A stretch of DNA of 64,000 nt from Candidatus Dormiibacterota bacterium (lineage in GTDB: Bacteria > Chloroflexota > Dormibacteria > Aeolococcales > Aeolococcaceae), in contig PLZA01000067.1 in assembly GCA_003153505.1 (NCBI GenBank), positions 150,920 through 214,919 on the forward strand, read 5' to 3'. Shown in pieces: positions 1 to 8,275 of this stretch. Below the pieces are notes generated by a model. That model had not been told where the DNA came from. It did no database searches and was given only the letters and a program-made list of their open reading frames with translations. Both the position numbers and the translations under genes were made by a program. The first letter of the stretch is position 1, and each line of letters begins with the position of its first letter.

Positions 1-192
1 GTCGAGTACTTCAGGACTCGCGGCCTCGTCAAGGTGCGCGGCACGATCGACGGACATCCATTCCGAAGTGCCTTCATGGCAATGGGCGACGGCACGCACA
101 AGCTTCCCGTCAAGGCTGAGGTTCGCAAGGCGCTCGGCAAAGAGGCAGGCGCCTCGGTGACGGTGCGTCTGCAGGAGCGACTCGAGGGTTAG
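1..192 (+). CDS. DUF1905 domain protein (5' end outside window)
   Basis: The reading frame is open from base 1 and ends with TAG at 190-192, giving 63 C-terminal residues. The stretch [16 protein letters not shown] followed by [18 protein letters not shown] is typical of DUF1905, a small beta-barrel domain often found in YdeI/OmpD-like proteins. Its biochemical role is not established. No gene lies between this stop and the rarD start 83 bp downstream. The N-terminus is outside the window, so the full length and any fused domain cannot be judged. Confidence 0.75.
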   Translation, partial: VEYFRTRGLVKVRGTIDGHPFRSAFMAMGDGTHKLPVKAEVRKALGKEAGASVTVRLQERLEG

Positions 193-274
193 GCGATTCG
201 GCACGCCTCCTGGGTCGGGGGCCGGGCGGTGATCGACTCGCACACGCATATCCTTCGGAGCCGGATCCGAGCAT

Positions 275-1195
275 ATGCAAGCGAGCACACACCAGCGACG
301 CACCCCCGCCACCAGCGGTCTGCTGTACGGGCTCAGCGCGTACGTGTTGTGGGGACTCTTCCCCCTGTTCTGGCCACTGCTCGAGCCCGCAAATCCGCTC
401 GAGATCCTCGCCTGCCGAATCGTGTTCTGCTTCGTGGTGATCGCCGTGTTGCTGGCGGCGCGCCACGAGCTTGCGGGCATGCGCCGCCTGGACCGCGGCA
501 CGGTGCTGCGTCTCTGCGCCGCCGGGATCGCCGTCGCGATCAACTGGGGCGTGTACATCTGGGGCGTCAACAACGGACACGTCATCGAGACGAGCCTCGG
601 ATACTTCATCAACCCGCTGGTGACGATCGCTCTCGGGGTCGTGATCCTGCATGAGCGACTCCGCGCGGTGCAGTGGACGGCGGTTGGCTTGGGAGTCGTC
701 GCGGTCGTGGTCTTGAGCGTGGACTACGGGCGGCCGCCCTGGATCGCGCTCGCCCTGGCGTGCTCATTCGGCACCTACGGCTTCCTCAAGAAAGGGGTTC
801 GGGCCTCACCACCGGAGGGCCTGCTCATCGAAGGGGCCGTCACCAGCATCCCGGCATTGATCATTCTCGCCGCGCTCGCCCTCGCCGGCCAGGCCACGTT
901 CGTCGGACACGCGGCGGGCGTCGGCCACATCCTGTTGCTCATCTCGGCCGGACCGGTCACGGCGGTGCCGCTGCTGTTCTTCGCGGGCGCTGCGACCAGG
1001 CTGCCGCTATCGACGATGGGACTACTCCAGTACGTGACCCCGGTCATGCAGTTCGCCATCGGCGTGTTGATCCTTCGTGAGAGCACCTCGTTCGCCCTGC
1101 TCTGCGGGTTCTCCCTCGTGTGGATCGCGCTCGCGATCCTCGGCTTCGACGGCGTGCGCCACCGCCAGCGGACTCCCGCCCCCGCAGCTGCGTAG
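275..1195 (+). CDS. rarD: EamA/DMT-family transporter, RarD subfamily
   Basis: The 306-residue membrane protein has about ten hydrophobic segments, matching the ten-helix layout of the drug/metabolite transporter superfamily. RarD hallmarks are visible: NWGVYIWGVN at residues 90-99 and SLGYFINPL at 107-115, plus a second EamA repeat in the C-terminal half. RarD proteins are chloramphenicol-sensitivity type permeases whose natural substrate is unknown. The ATG start has no strong ribosome binding site, but it places the first hydrophobic segment about 15 residues in, as in relatives. The gene appears monocistronic. The subfamily call is firm and the substrate is unknown. Confidence 0.88.
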   Translation: MQASTHQRRTPATSGLLYGLSAYVLWGLFPLFWPLLEPANPLEILACRIVFCFVVIAVLLAARHELAGMRRLDRGTVLRLCAAGIAVAINWGVYIWGVNNGHVIETSLGYFINPLVTIALGVVILHERLRAVQWTAVGLGVVAVVVLSVDYGRPPWIALALACSFGTYGFLKKGVRASPPEGLLIEGAVTSIPALIILAALALAGQATFVGHAAGVGHILLLISAGPVTAVPLLFFAGAATRLPLSTMGLLQYVTPVMQFAIGVLILRESTSFALLCGFSLVWIALAILGFDGVRHRQRTPAPAAA

Positions 1196-1313
1196 GAGCC
1201 GGCTGCGCCCTTGCGCCCCGGAATCGGCCGCCGCGAGCCTCCGAGGGCGCAGCACTGCCGGGCAGGCGAGGCAATCTGGCTCGAGACCCGGTTTCAAGCC
1301 AATCTTCGATCAA

Positions 1314-1345
1314 CTTATTGGTTGGTTATTGAGCCTGCCAATAAG
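1314..1345. promoter_or_regulatory. AT-rich inverted repeat upstream of the AAA ATPase gene
   Basis: A perfect 8-bp inverted repeat, CTTATTGG (1314-1321) and CCAATAAG (1338-1345), with a 16-nt spacer sits in a conspicuously AT-rich patch (about 1300-1390) of otherwise GC-rich DNA. Short direct repeats (CAGTAAG, CAGTAAA) follow. It ends about 50 bp before the ATPase ATG. It could be an operator or promoter for the ATPase gene, or a weak terminator for rarD. No T-tract follows, so I favour the operator reading. Confidence 0.4.
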
Positions 1346-1396
1346 GTCAGTAAGTTCAGTAAACCTTCATAAGCTACTGTAAGCTCCGTTGAACCG

Positions 1397-2563
1397 ATGG
1401 ATGAGCTGACCAATCCATACCGCCCGGGGGCGGGCACTCCCCCACCCGCGCTGACCGGGCGTGACGAGCTCATCAACCGATTCGGGATCGCATTTCGCCG
1501 CGCCGTCGCCGGGCGACCTGGGAAGAGCCTGCTCATGATCGGGTTGCGCGGAGCGGGCAAGACGGTCCTTTTGAACCGCTTCGCCGAGATCGCCGAACAG
1601 GAGGGTTTCCGGGTCGGCTTGATCGAAGCGCCGGAGCACGGCCACTTTCCGACGCTCCTGGCATCCCGGCTCCGCCGCATCCTCCTTCCCCTGAGCAGCA
1701 ACGTCGTCTCGACGGCGGTGACGCGCGCGCTGCGCGTGCTCAAAACCTTCACCCTGCAGCTTCCGGACGGGACACGCGTCTCCATCGACGTCGAGGCGCT
1801 CCGCGGGGTCGCCGACTCCGGCAACCTCGCAGACGATGTCACCGACCTGCTCGTCGCGTGCGGCGAGGCGGCGCGGGACCGCGGGACCGGCATCGTGCTG
1901 GCTGTCGATGAACTCCAATATGTGCGGCCCGAAGAGCTCTCGGCTCTGATCGTCGCGATCCACCGGACCAATCAACTCAACCTGCCGGTCATCCTCACCG
2001 GCGCTGGGCTGCCCCAGCTGCGCGCGCTCGCCGGCGAGGCCAAGTCGTATGCCGAGCGCCTCTTCGACTTCCCCGAGATCGGGTCGCTCAATGCCGCTGA
2101 CGCCGCGACGGCACTTGAGGTCCCCGCAGAGGAGAGTGGCGCGTCAATCGAGAGCGACGCGCTGGACATCATGGTGGAACGATCCCACGGCTACCCGTAC
2201 TTCCTCCAGGAATGGGGCTACCACGTCTGGAATACGGCTGCGCAGAGCCCGATCACCGTCGATGACGTCGACCGCGCAGCCCCGCGAGTTCAAGCCCAAC
2301 TTGACCAGAACTTCTTCCTGGTCCGTCTCGACCGGCTCACGCCTCGCGAGCGTGAGTACCTGGTCGCGATGGCATCGCTCGGCCCGGGGCCGCACCGCTC
2401 GGGGGACATCGCCGCGGCGCTCGGCGTGCGCGTCGAGTCCGTCGCCCCACGCCGCTCCGCGCTCATCGCCAAGGGCATCATCTACAGCCCTGCGCATGGG
2501 GACGCCGCGTTCACGGTCCCGCTCTTCGACGAATTCCTCAAGCGAATGGAACTGCAGCTCTGA
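1397..2563 (+). CDS. AAA/ORC-type ATP-binding protein with C-terminal winged helix
   Basis: The 388-residue P-loop ATPase has Walker A GLRGAGKT at residues 49-56 and Walker B with D171-E172 (GIVLAVDELQ). The C-terminal 60 residues (LTPREREYLVAM then GDIAAALG) look like a winged helix. This architecture resembles Orc1/Cdc6-like and STAND-related ATPases found as orphan genes in many high-GC bacteria, some near mobile elements. Function is not established; DNA binding and ATP-dependent switching are inferences from the fold. It is a single-gene unit preceded by an AT-rich inverted repeat. The ATG at 1397 opens with the conserved NPYRPGAG start seen in relatives. Confidence 0.75.
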   Translation: MDELTNPYRPGAGTPPPALTGRDELINRFGIAFRRAVAGRPGKSLLMIGLRGAGKTVLLNRFAEIAEQEGFRVGLIEAPEHGHFPTLLASRLRRILLPLSSNVVSTAVTRALRVLKTFTLQLPDGTRVSIDVEALRGVADSGNLADDVTDLLVACGEAARDRGTGIVLAVDELQYVRPEELSALIVAIHRTNQLNLPVILTGAGLPQLRALAGEAKSYAERLFDFPEIGSLNAADAATALEVPAEESGASIESDALDIMVERSHGYPYFLQEWGYHVWNTAAQSPITVDDVDRAAPRVQAQLDQNFFLVRLDRLTPREREYLVAMASLGPGPHRSGDIAAALGVRVESVAPRRSALIAKGIIYSPAHGDAAFTVPLFDEFLKRMELQL

Positions 2564-2611
2564 GGGACGCCGCTCGCATCGACTGCCGGTCACGGTAGCC
2601 TTGGCGCCCCT

Positions 2612-4315
2612 GTGGATACGGTTCTGCGCATCGGCAACGCCTCCGGCTTTTACGGCGACCGTTTTGCGGCGTTCCGCGAGATGCTCGAGGGCGGTCAGCT
2701 CGACGTCCTCACCGGCGATTACCTCGCCGAGCTCACGATGCTGATCCTCGGGCGCCAGCGCCTCCAGCATCCCGAGCGCGGCTACGCCGGCACATTCCTC
2801 CGCCAGATGGAGGACTGCCTCGGCCTGGCCCTCGAACGTGGCGTCACGATCGTCGCCAATGCCGGCGGCCTCAACCCGGCCGGCCTCGCGTCGGCCCTGC
2901 GCGAGCTGGCGGAGCGTCTGGGCCTCCACGCCGCGATCGCATTCGTTGAAGGCGACGACGTGACCGCCCGCGCTTCCGAACTCGGCCTCGGCACCCCGTT
3001 GACCGCCAACGCATACCTCGGCGCCTGGGGCATCGCAGAGTGCCTCCGCTCGGGTGCCGATGTCATCGTCACCGGGCGGGTCACCGACGCGAGCCTGGTG
3101 ATCGGCCCCGCGGCAGCGCACTTCGGCTGGCAGCGGGACAGTTGGGATGCTCTCGCGGGGGCGACGGTCGCGGGTCATGTCCTCGAATGTGGTGCGCAGG
3201 CGACTGGCGGCAACTACAGCTTCTTCAACGAGCATGACGTCCGCCACCCGGGGTTTCCGATCGCCGAAGTCCATCCCGACGGCACCAGCGTGATCACCAA
3301 GCACCCGGGAACCGGCGGGGCGGTCACCGTCGGGACGGTCACGGCGCAGCTGCTCTACGAGATCGACACGCCCCGATACCTCGGACCAGACGTGGTCACC
3401 CGCTTCGACACCATCACCCTCGCCGCGGACGGCACCGACAGGGTGCGCATCTCCGGCGCGCGCGGTGAGCCGCCACCACCGACTCTCAAGGTGTGCTGCA
3501 ACACGCTGAGCGGGTACCGGAACTCCGTGACCTTCGTCCTCTGTGGTCCGGACATCGACGCCAAGGCGGCGCTGGTTCGCGAGCAGATGGATGCTGCGTT
3601 TGACGGCGCTCCGCCGGCTCAGATCCGCTGGACACTGGCGCGAACGGACCACGAGGATGCGGATGAGGAGGAGATTGCGAGCGCCTTCCTGCACTGCATG
3701 GTCCGCGATGCAGACCCGGTGGTCGCGGGCCGCGCCTTCAGCGCACGCGCTGTCGAGATCGGCCTCAGCAGCTACCCGGGCTTTCACCTCACCGCTCCAC
3801 CCGGTGACGCGTCGCCAGTGGGCGTTTACCATCCCGGCTTCATTGCGTGCGATGCGGTCGACCACGTCGCGGTGCTCCACGATGGGTCGCGCATCCCGAT
3901 TGCACCGGCACGTACGACGCAACGGGTCACCGCCGGCCCGGTGAACACGCCAGGCCCGCCGCCGCCGCAAGCGACGCAGACGCGCACGCGCCGCGCTCCC
4001 CTTGGCCGGGTCGCCGGAGCGCGGAGCGGCGACAAGGGCGGTGATGCAAACCTGGGCGTCTGGGCCCGCAGCGACGCGTCGTGGAGCTGGCTCGCACACA
4101 CCCTCACCGTCGACGAGCTCCAGCGACTCCTGCCCGAGACAGCGGCATATCCCGTGCACCGCCATGTGTTCGCCAACCTCCACGCCCTGAACTTCGTGAT
4201 CGCGGGCATGCTCGGCGAAGGCGTCGCGTCGTCGACGCGTTTCGACCCGCAGGCCAAGGCGCTCGGCGAGTGGCTTCGGTCGCGCACCATCGACATACCC
4301 GAGGACCTCCTATGA
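2612..4315 (+). CDS. AtuA-family (DUF1446) acyl-CoA catabolism protein
   Basis: A GTG-initiated 567-residue protein opening VLRIGNASGFYGD, the signature start of DUF1446/AtuA proteins. AtuA is encoded in acyclic terpene (citronellol/geraniol) utilisation clusters, but the family is widespread and its reaction is unproven. The C-terminal ~110 residues (ARSGDKGGDANLGV from about residue 468) form the small AtuA C-terminal domain that is a separate protein in some genomes, so both domains are fused here. The stop overlaps the next ATG as ATGA, implying translational coupling to an enoyl-CoA hydratase and a shared CoA-ester pathway. Terpene degradation itself is not demonstrated because no atuC/atuF is present. 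Confidence 0.82.
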   Translation: MDTVLRIGNASGFYGDRFAAFREMLEGGQLDVLTGDYLAELTMLILGRQRLQHPERGYAGTFLRQMEDCLGLALERGVTIVANAGGLNPAGLASALRELAERLGLHAAIAFVEGDDVTARASELGLGTPLTANAYLGAWGIAECLRSGADVIVTGRVTDASLVIGPAAAHFGWQRDSWDALAGATVAGHVLECGAQATGGNYSFFNEHDVRHPGFPIAEVHPDGTSVITKHPGTGGAVTVGTVTAQLLYEIDTPRYLGPDVVTRFDTITLAADGTDRVRISGARGEPPPPTLKVCCNTLSGYRNSVTFVLCGPDIDAKAALVREQMDAAFDGAPPAQIRWTLARTDHEDADEEEIASAFLHCMVRDADPVVAGRAFSARAVEIGLSSYPGFHLTAPPGDASPVGVYHPGFIACDAVDHVAVLHDGSRIPIAPARTTQRVTAGPVNTPGPPPPQATQTRTRRAPLGRVAGARSGDKGGDANLGVWARSDASWSWLAHTLTVDELQRLLPETAAYPVHRHVFANLHALNFVIAGMLGEGVASSTRFDPQAKALGEWLRSRTIDIPEDLL

Positions 4316-5073
4316 CAGACACCGAGCTCGTCCACCTCGCCATCGACGGGGGCATCGCAACCATCACGCTTGATTCACCACGCAATCGCAACGCGCTCTC
4401 GCGCCAGCTCGTGGCAGAGCTCACCGACCGGTTGCACGTCGCCGCGACGGCTCCGGACCTTCGGGCTGTGGTGCTCACGCACACCGGCACCACGTTCTGC
4501 GCCGGCGCCGATCTGTCCGAGGCCTCGACCGGGCCGATGACCGGCACAGCGAGCGGCCTGCTCGCGCTCCTGCGTCTGATCGTGGAGACGCCCCAGCCGG
4601 TTATTGCCAGCATCGACGGTAACGTCCGGGCCGGGGGCGTCGGCCTGCTCGGCGCGTGCGACATCGTGGTCGCGGGCCCGCGGAGCAGCTTTGCCATCAC
4701 CGAAGCGCGGCTCGGGCTCGCCGCGGCGGTCATCTCCGTGACCGTCCTGCCCCGCCTCGACGAGCGGTCCGCCGCGCGGTACTACCTGACCGGCGCGACC
4801 TTCGACGCCGCTGAGGCGCAGCGCATCGGCCTGGTGACCATCGCCACCGACGACCTCGACGGCGCGGTGGCAACGCTCACCGCGGATCTGCGCAAAGCGT
4901 CCCCGCAGGGTCTGGTTGCATCCAAGCGCCTGGCGAACCGCGAGGTCCGAGAGGCGATCGAGCGCCACGGCGAGGAGATGGTCGAGCTGTCCGCACGGCT
5001 CTTCGCGTCGGAGGAGGCGCACGAGGGGATGACCGCATTCCTCGAGCGGCGGGCACCCCGGTGGTCGGCCTGA
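4312..5073 (+). CDS. Enoyl-CoA hydratase/isomerase (crotonase fold)
   Basis: A 253-residue crotonase. The first oxyanion-hole segment is THTGTTFCAGADLSE and the second is DGNVRAGGVGLLGACD, both in the usual order and spacing. Such enzymes hydrate trans-2-enoyl-CoA in beta-oxidation, though the superfamily also includes isomerases and lyases. It is coupled to the AtuA-like gene by a 4-nt overlap. In AtuA clusters the partner hydratase acts on isohexenyl-glutaconyl-CoA, which makes a branched acyl-CoA plausible here. Start chosen at the ATG inside the ATGA overlap; longer upstream extensions only re-read the AtuA C-terminus. Confidence 0.85.
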   Translation: MTDTELVHLAIDGGIATITLDSPRNRNALSRQLVAELTDRLHVAATAPDLRAVVLTHTGTTFCAGADLSEASTGPMTGTASGLLALLRLIVETPQPVIASIDGNVRAGGVGLLGACDIVVAGPRSSFAITEARLGLAAAVISVTVLPRLDERSAARYYLTGATFDAAEAQRIGLVTIATDDLDGAVATLTADLRKASPQGLVASKRLANREVREAIERHGEEMVELSARLFASEEAHEGMTAFLERRAPRWSA

Positions 5074-5108
5074 CCAGACCCACCGGGGCCGGGGACATAA
5101 TCCCCCCG

Positions 5109-6092
5109 GTGACCAGCGAAGCGTGGGGATCGCAGCCGACCTCCTCAACGTCCGGCGTGAGTCCCTCCGCCGCACTCCGGCACATCCTGCTCTGGGCTTC
5201 GCGGCGCGGTCAGATCAAGCGAGCGGTGACGTCGGCCCCGGTGACCCGCGACGTCGTCCGCAGGTTCGTCGCCGGCGAGACCATCGAGGATGCGGTCGCG
5301 GTCACCCGTGCTCTCACTGGGGAGGGCCTCACGGTGTCGCTCGATCACCTCGGCGAGGACACCCTCGACGCCAGGACGGCACGCGCGGCCGTGGCGGCGT
5401 ATTGCTCGCTCGCCGGTCGTCTCGCCGATGAGGGGTTGGCGCCGATGGCGGAGATGTCGGTGAAGCTGTCCGCGGTGGGCCAGGCACTCGACGAATCCCT
5501 GGCGTTGGACAACGCCCGTCTGATCTGTGAGGCGGCGCGAGCAGCCGGATCGTCGGTGACGATCGACATGGAGGACCACACAACCACCGACTCGACCCTG
5601 CGGGTGGTCAGCCTGATCCGTCAGGACTTCCCCTCGACCGGCGCAGTGCTCCAGGCCTCGCTCCACAGAACCGCGGACGACTGCCGGGCGCTGGGGGTGC
5701 CCGGGTCGCGTGTCCGTCTCTGCAAGGGCGCGTACCAGGAACCCGCGTCGCTCGCGTGGCAGCGCCCTGACGACATTCGCCGCGCGTACCTGCGATGCCT
5801 GTCCATCCTGATCGGAGGTAGCGCGCTCCCGATGGCCGCGACCCACGACCCGAAGCTCGTCGAGGCCACCGGCCGTCTCGTCAGCGACATCGGAGGTCCG
5901 GGGTTCCGGCACGAGTACCAGATGCTCTTCGGCATTCGTCCCGACGAGCAGCGCCGCCTCGTCGCCGCCGCAGAGACGGTGCGTGTCTACGTGCCGTTCG
6001 GGGTGCAGTGGTATGGGTATCTCATGCGCCGCATGGCCGAGCGACCGGCCAACACCGCCCTGTTCCTGCGCGCGCTCGTGAGCAGGAACTGA
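5109..6092 (+). CDS. Proline dehydrogenase
   Basis: A 327-residue FAD-binding TIM barrel of the monofunctional PRODH type. Signature pieces are VRLCKGAYQEP (strand 5 region), MAATHDPKLV, HEYQMLFGIRPDE and the C-terminal VYVPFGVQWYGYLMRRMAERPAN, which carries the paired arginines that bind the proline carboxylate. It oxidises L-proline to pyrroline-5-carboxylate, passing electrons to quinone. No P5C dehydrogenase is adjacent. The GTG at 5109 gives an N-terminus of normal length. The stop TGA shares one base with the following ATG, suggesting coupling with the epimerase despite unrelated functions. Confidence 0.9.
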   Translation: MTSEAWGSQPTSSTSGVSPSAALRHILLWASRRGQIKRAVTSAPVTRDVVRRFVAGETIEDAVAVTRALTGEGLTVSLDHLGEDTLDARTARAAVAAYCSLAGRLADEGLAPMAEMSVKLSAVGQALDESLALDNARLICEAARAAGSSVTIDMEDHTTTDSTLRVVSLIRQDFPSTGAVLQASLHRTADDCRALGVPGSRVRLCKGAYQEPASLAWQRPDDIRRAYLRCLSILIGGSALPMAATHDPKLVEATGRLVSDIGGPGFRHEYQMLFGIRPDEQRRLVAAAETVRVYVPFGVQWYGYLMRRMAERPANTALFLRALVSRN

Positions 6093-7036
6093 TGGCCACG
6101 GAGATGGCGGGAAGGCGGGTCGTCGTCACCGGCGGGGCCGGCTTCATCGGGGTTCACAGCGTCGAGGCGCTCCACGCCGCCGGAGCCGACGTGCTGGTCA
6201 TCGACGACCTTCGTCACGCCTCGTACCGACCGCTCCCGGGCAAAGCCCGCCTGGAGGCTACCGACGTCGCAGGACCCGCGGCGCGCGCGGCCGTCGAGTC
6301 CTGGCGGCCCCACGCCATCCTGCACCTCGCCGCCCAGGGCGGCGTCAATCGATCGTGGCGCGAGCCCGCGGCCGACGCGCACATCAATGTGCTCGGGACC
6401 GTGAACATCCTTGCCGCGGCGATTGCCGCCGGGTGCCGGCGAGTGGTGGTGGCGTCATCGGGCGGCGCCCTCTACGGTGCCGCAACTCGCCTGCCCACGC
6501 CGGAGGACGAGCCTGCGCAGCCCCGGTCGCCATACGGCACGGCCAAGCTGAGCATCGAGCACTACCTCGGCCACTTCACGCGTGCGGGCATGCTGGACGC
6601 CCTCGCGTTGCGCTACGGGAACGTCTACGGTCCGGGCCAGGATGGGACCGGCGAGGCGGGCGTGGTGGCGATCTCGAGCCACCGGCTCCTCGACGGCAAA
6701 GCGCCCGTCGTCCGCGGCGATGGTGCCCAGACGCGCGATTTCACGTACGTCGGCGACATCGTGGCCGCGAACCTGCTCGGCCTGGCCTCGGACATCGTTG
6801 GCGCGGTCAACATCGGGACCGGTCGGGAAACGGCGATCGGTGACCTCGTCCGCCGGCTCTGCGAGCTCGCGGGCTTTCACGGAGCGCCCGAACGTGAGCC
6901 GCTCCCGTCCGGGGAGGTGGCACGCAGCGCGCTCGACAACTCGCGTGCGGCCGAGCGCCTTGGATGGGCGCCGGCTGTCAGCCTCGCCGACGGGCTGGCT
7001 CGAACCCTCGAAAGCTTTCGCGCCCAGGTCCGCTGA
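6092..7036 (+). CDS. NAD-dependent sugar-nucleotide epimerase/dehydratase
   Basis: A 314-residue extended SDR enzyme. It has the NAD motif GGAGFIG at about residues 13-19 and the catalytic SPYGTAK (YxxxK) near residue 150, with the associated serine in VASSGGALYG. The family epimerises or dehydrates UDP-/dTDP-sugars, and the closest pattern is UDP-glucose 4-epimerase. It begins on the TGATG junction with proline dehydrogenase and converges with the downstream glycan cluster, so it may feed nucleotide sugars to those glycosyltransferases. The exact substrate cannot be read from sequence. Confidence 0.85.
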   Translation: MATEMAGRRVVVTGGAGFIGVHSVEALHAAGADVLVIDDLRHASYRPLPGKARLEATDVAGPAARAAVESWRPHAILHLAAQGGVNRSWREPAADAHINVLGTVNILAAAIAAGCRRVVVASSGGALYGAATRLPTPEDEPAQPRSPYGTAKLSIEHYLGHFTRAGMLDALALRYGNVYGPGQDGTGEAGVVAISSHRLLDGKAPVVRGDGAQTRDFTYVGDIVAANLLGLASDIVGAVNIGTGRETAIGDLVRRLCELAGFHGAPEREPLPSGEVARSALDNSRAAERLGWAPAVSLADGLARTLESFRAQVR

Positions 7037-8275
7037 TCAGGCGGCAGTGTGTGCCGCGGTGATGAGGCCTGACACGTCCAGCAGGAGCGCGACGGCGACC
7101 AGACCCACGATGGCCGAGCCACGCACGACTGAGAGGCGACCGGTCCTGCGCCATGCGATCGTCCACGCGGTGATGGGCGCGGCCGCTGCAGCCGCGACGA
7201 GGAGATAGCGCGCCTGCGGCTGGAGGTCAAAGCTGGCCGAGTTCAGGACCGACTGCACAGCGGCGACGATCAGCACCACGAGGAGGAGGATCGCGACCCG
7301 GCGGCGCCCTCGATCCCATCGTGCCCAGGAGCGGAACACGGCGACGCACGCCGCGATGGTGATCACCGCGATCATCGCCACAGCGACGGTGCTCGGCAGT
7401 GGTCGACTCCCGAGGATCGAGATCGCGACGAAGTGAGCGCCATTGCCGTACATGCCGACGATGCTCAGCGCCGTGGCGGCGATATACCCGCGAACTTGCG
7501 AGAGCGAGTCGAACACCTGCCGCTGAGCGGTGATCGGATGCAACGGGGGCAGGGGGCTCCCGAACTCCACAGCGTTGCGGACGAACCACCAGCCGGCGAG
7601 CACGATCGACGGCACCAGCAGCAACGCCGCGTGGACCGCGCGAAGCCGGCGTCCGAACCGCACGAAGACGACCACGAGGAGCAGCGCCGCGAGGATCCAC
7701 ACCGTCTCCTTGGCCAGCACGGCGAGCGCCACCGTCAGGCCGGACCCGAGGGCAAGCCGCGGGCTCAGACGATCGCTCTGCATCACCACCACTCCGGCGA
7801 GCACGAGCAGCGCACCGGCGAGCCACGCGAGGTTGTCGTCGTTGATCGCGCCGGCCAGGTATTGGGCCTCGGGAAGGAGCGCGACCAGCGCGGCGGCGCC
7901 GGCGGCCAGCGCCGGCCGGAGCGGGAAGAGGCGGCGCGCCACCGCATAGACGGTGAGAATCGTGAGCACGCCGAGGACCACCGACACCAACCTGATCAGA
8001 CGAGCATCGTCCCCGGTGAGCTTGGCGACGATCGCCCCCAGCAGGTAGTAGAGCGGTGGCTGCTGACGCTCGGGCTCGCCGGCCGGCGGCAGGCGTAGGT
8101 GGTCGGCGATGCCGTTGATGTAATGCAGATGCGAGAGCTCGTCGGGTGACGCGCCAATCGGTGTGACCCGGGTGTACGCGACCGCGAATCCGGCGAACAC
8201 GGCCAACGCCGCACCAAGCAACCATCGGTCGAGGTGGTGCCGCTCAGCGCGCGCTGGGAACCCGGGCGAGCTCAC
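7037..8275 (-). CDS. Polytopic membrane protein, DUF2142/GT39-like
   Basis: A 412-residue membrane protein with about eleven hydrophobic spans. An N-terminal acidic motif (SPDELSHLHY) and a PPLYYLLG segment recall DUF2142 and lipid-linked-sugar glycosyltransferases of the GT-C fold, which put the catalytic Asp/Glu in the first extracytoplasmic loop. The GTG start overlaps the stop of the upstream glycosyltransferase as GTGA, so it is the distal gene of the sqdB operon. Likely role is transfer of a sugar from a polyprenyl carrier to a surface acceptor (inference). Confidence 0.7.
   Translation of the reverse strand: MSSPGFPARAERHHLDRWLLGAALAVFAGFAVAYTRVTPIGASPDELSHLHYINGIADHLRLPPAGEPERQQPPLYYLLGAIVAKLTGDDARLIRLVSVVLGVLTILTVYAVARRLFPLRPALAAGAAALVALLPEAQYLAGAINDDNLAWLAGALLVLAGVVVMQSDRLSPRLALGSGLTVALAVLAKETVWILAALLLVVVFVRFGRRLRAVHAALLLVPSIVLAGWWFVRNAVEFGSPLPPLHPITAQRQVFDSLSQVRGYIAATALSIVGMYGNGAHFVAISILGSRPLPSTVAVAMIAVITIAACVAVFRSWARWDRGRRRVAILLLVVLIVAAVQSVLNSASFDLQPQARYLLVAAAAAAPITAWTIAWRRTGRLSVVRGSAIVGLVAVALLLDVSGLITAAHTAA

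Noticed and set aside
2144..4183. Very long minus-strand open frame opposite the AtuA-like gene
   Set aside because: It is a mirror of high-GC coding sequence; the plus-strand protein has clear family motifs and the antisense has none.
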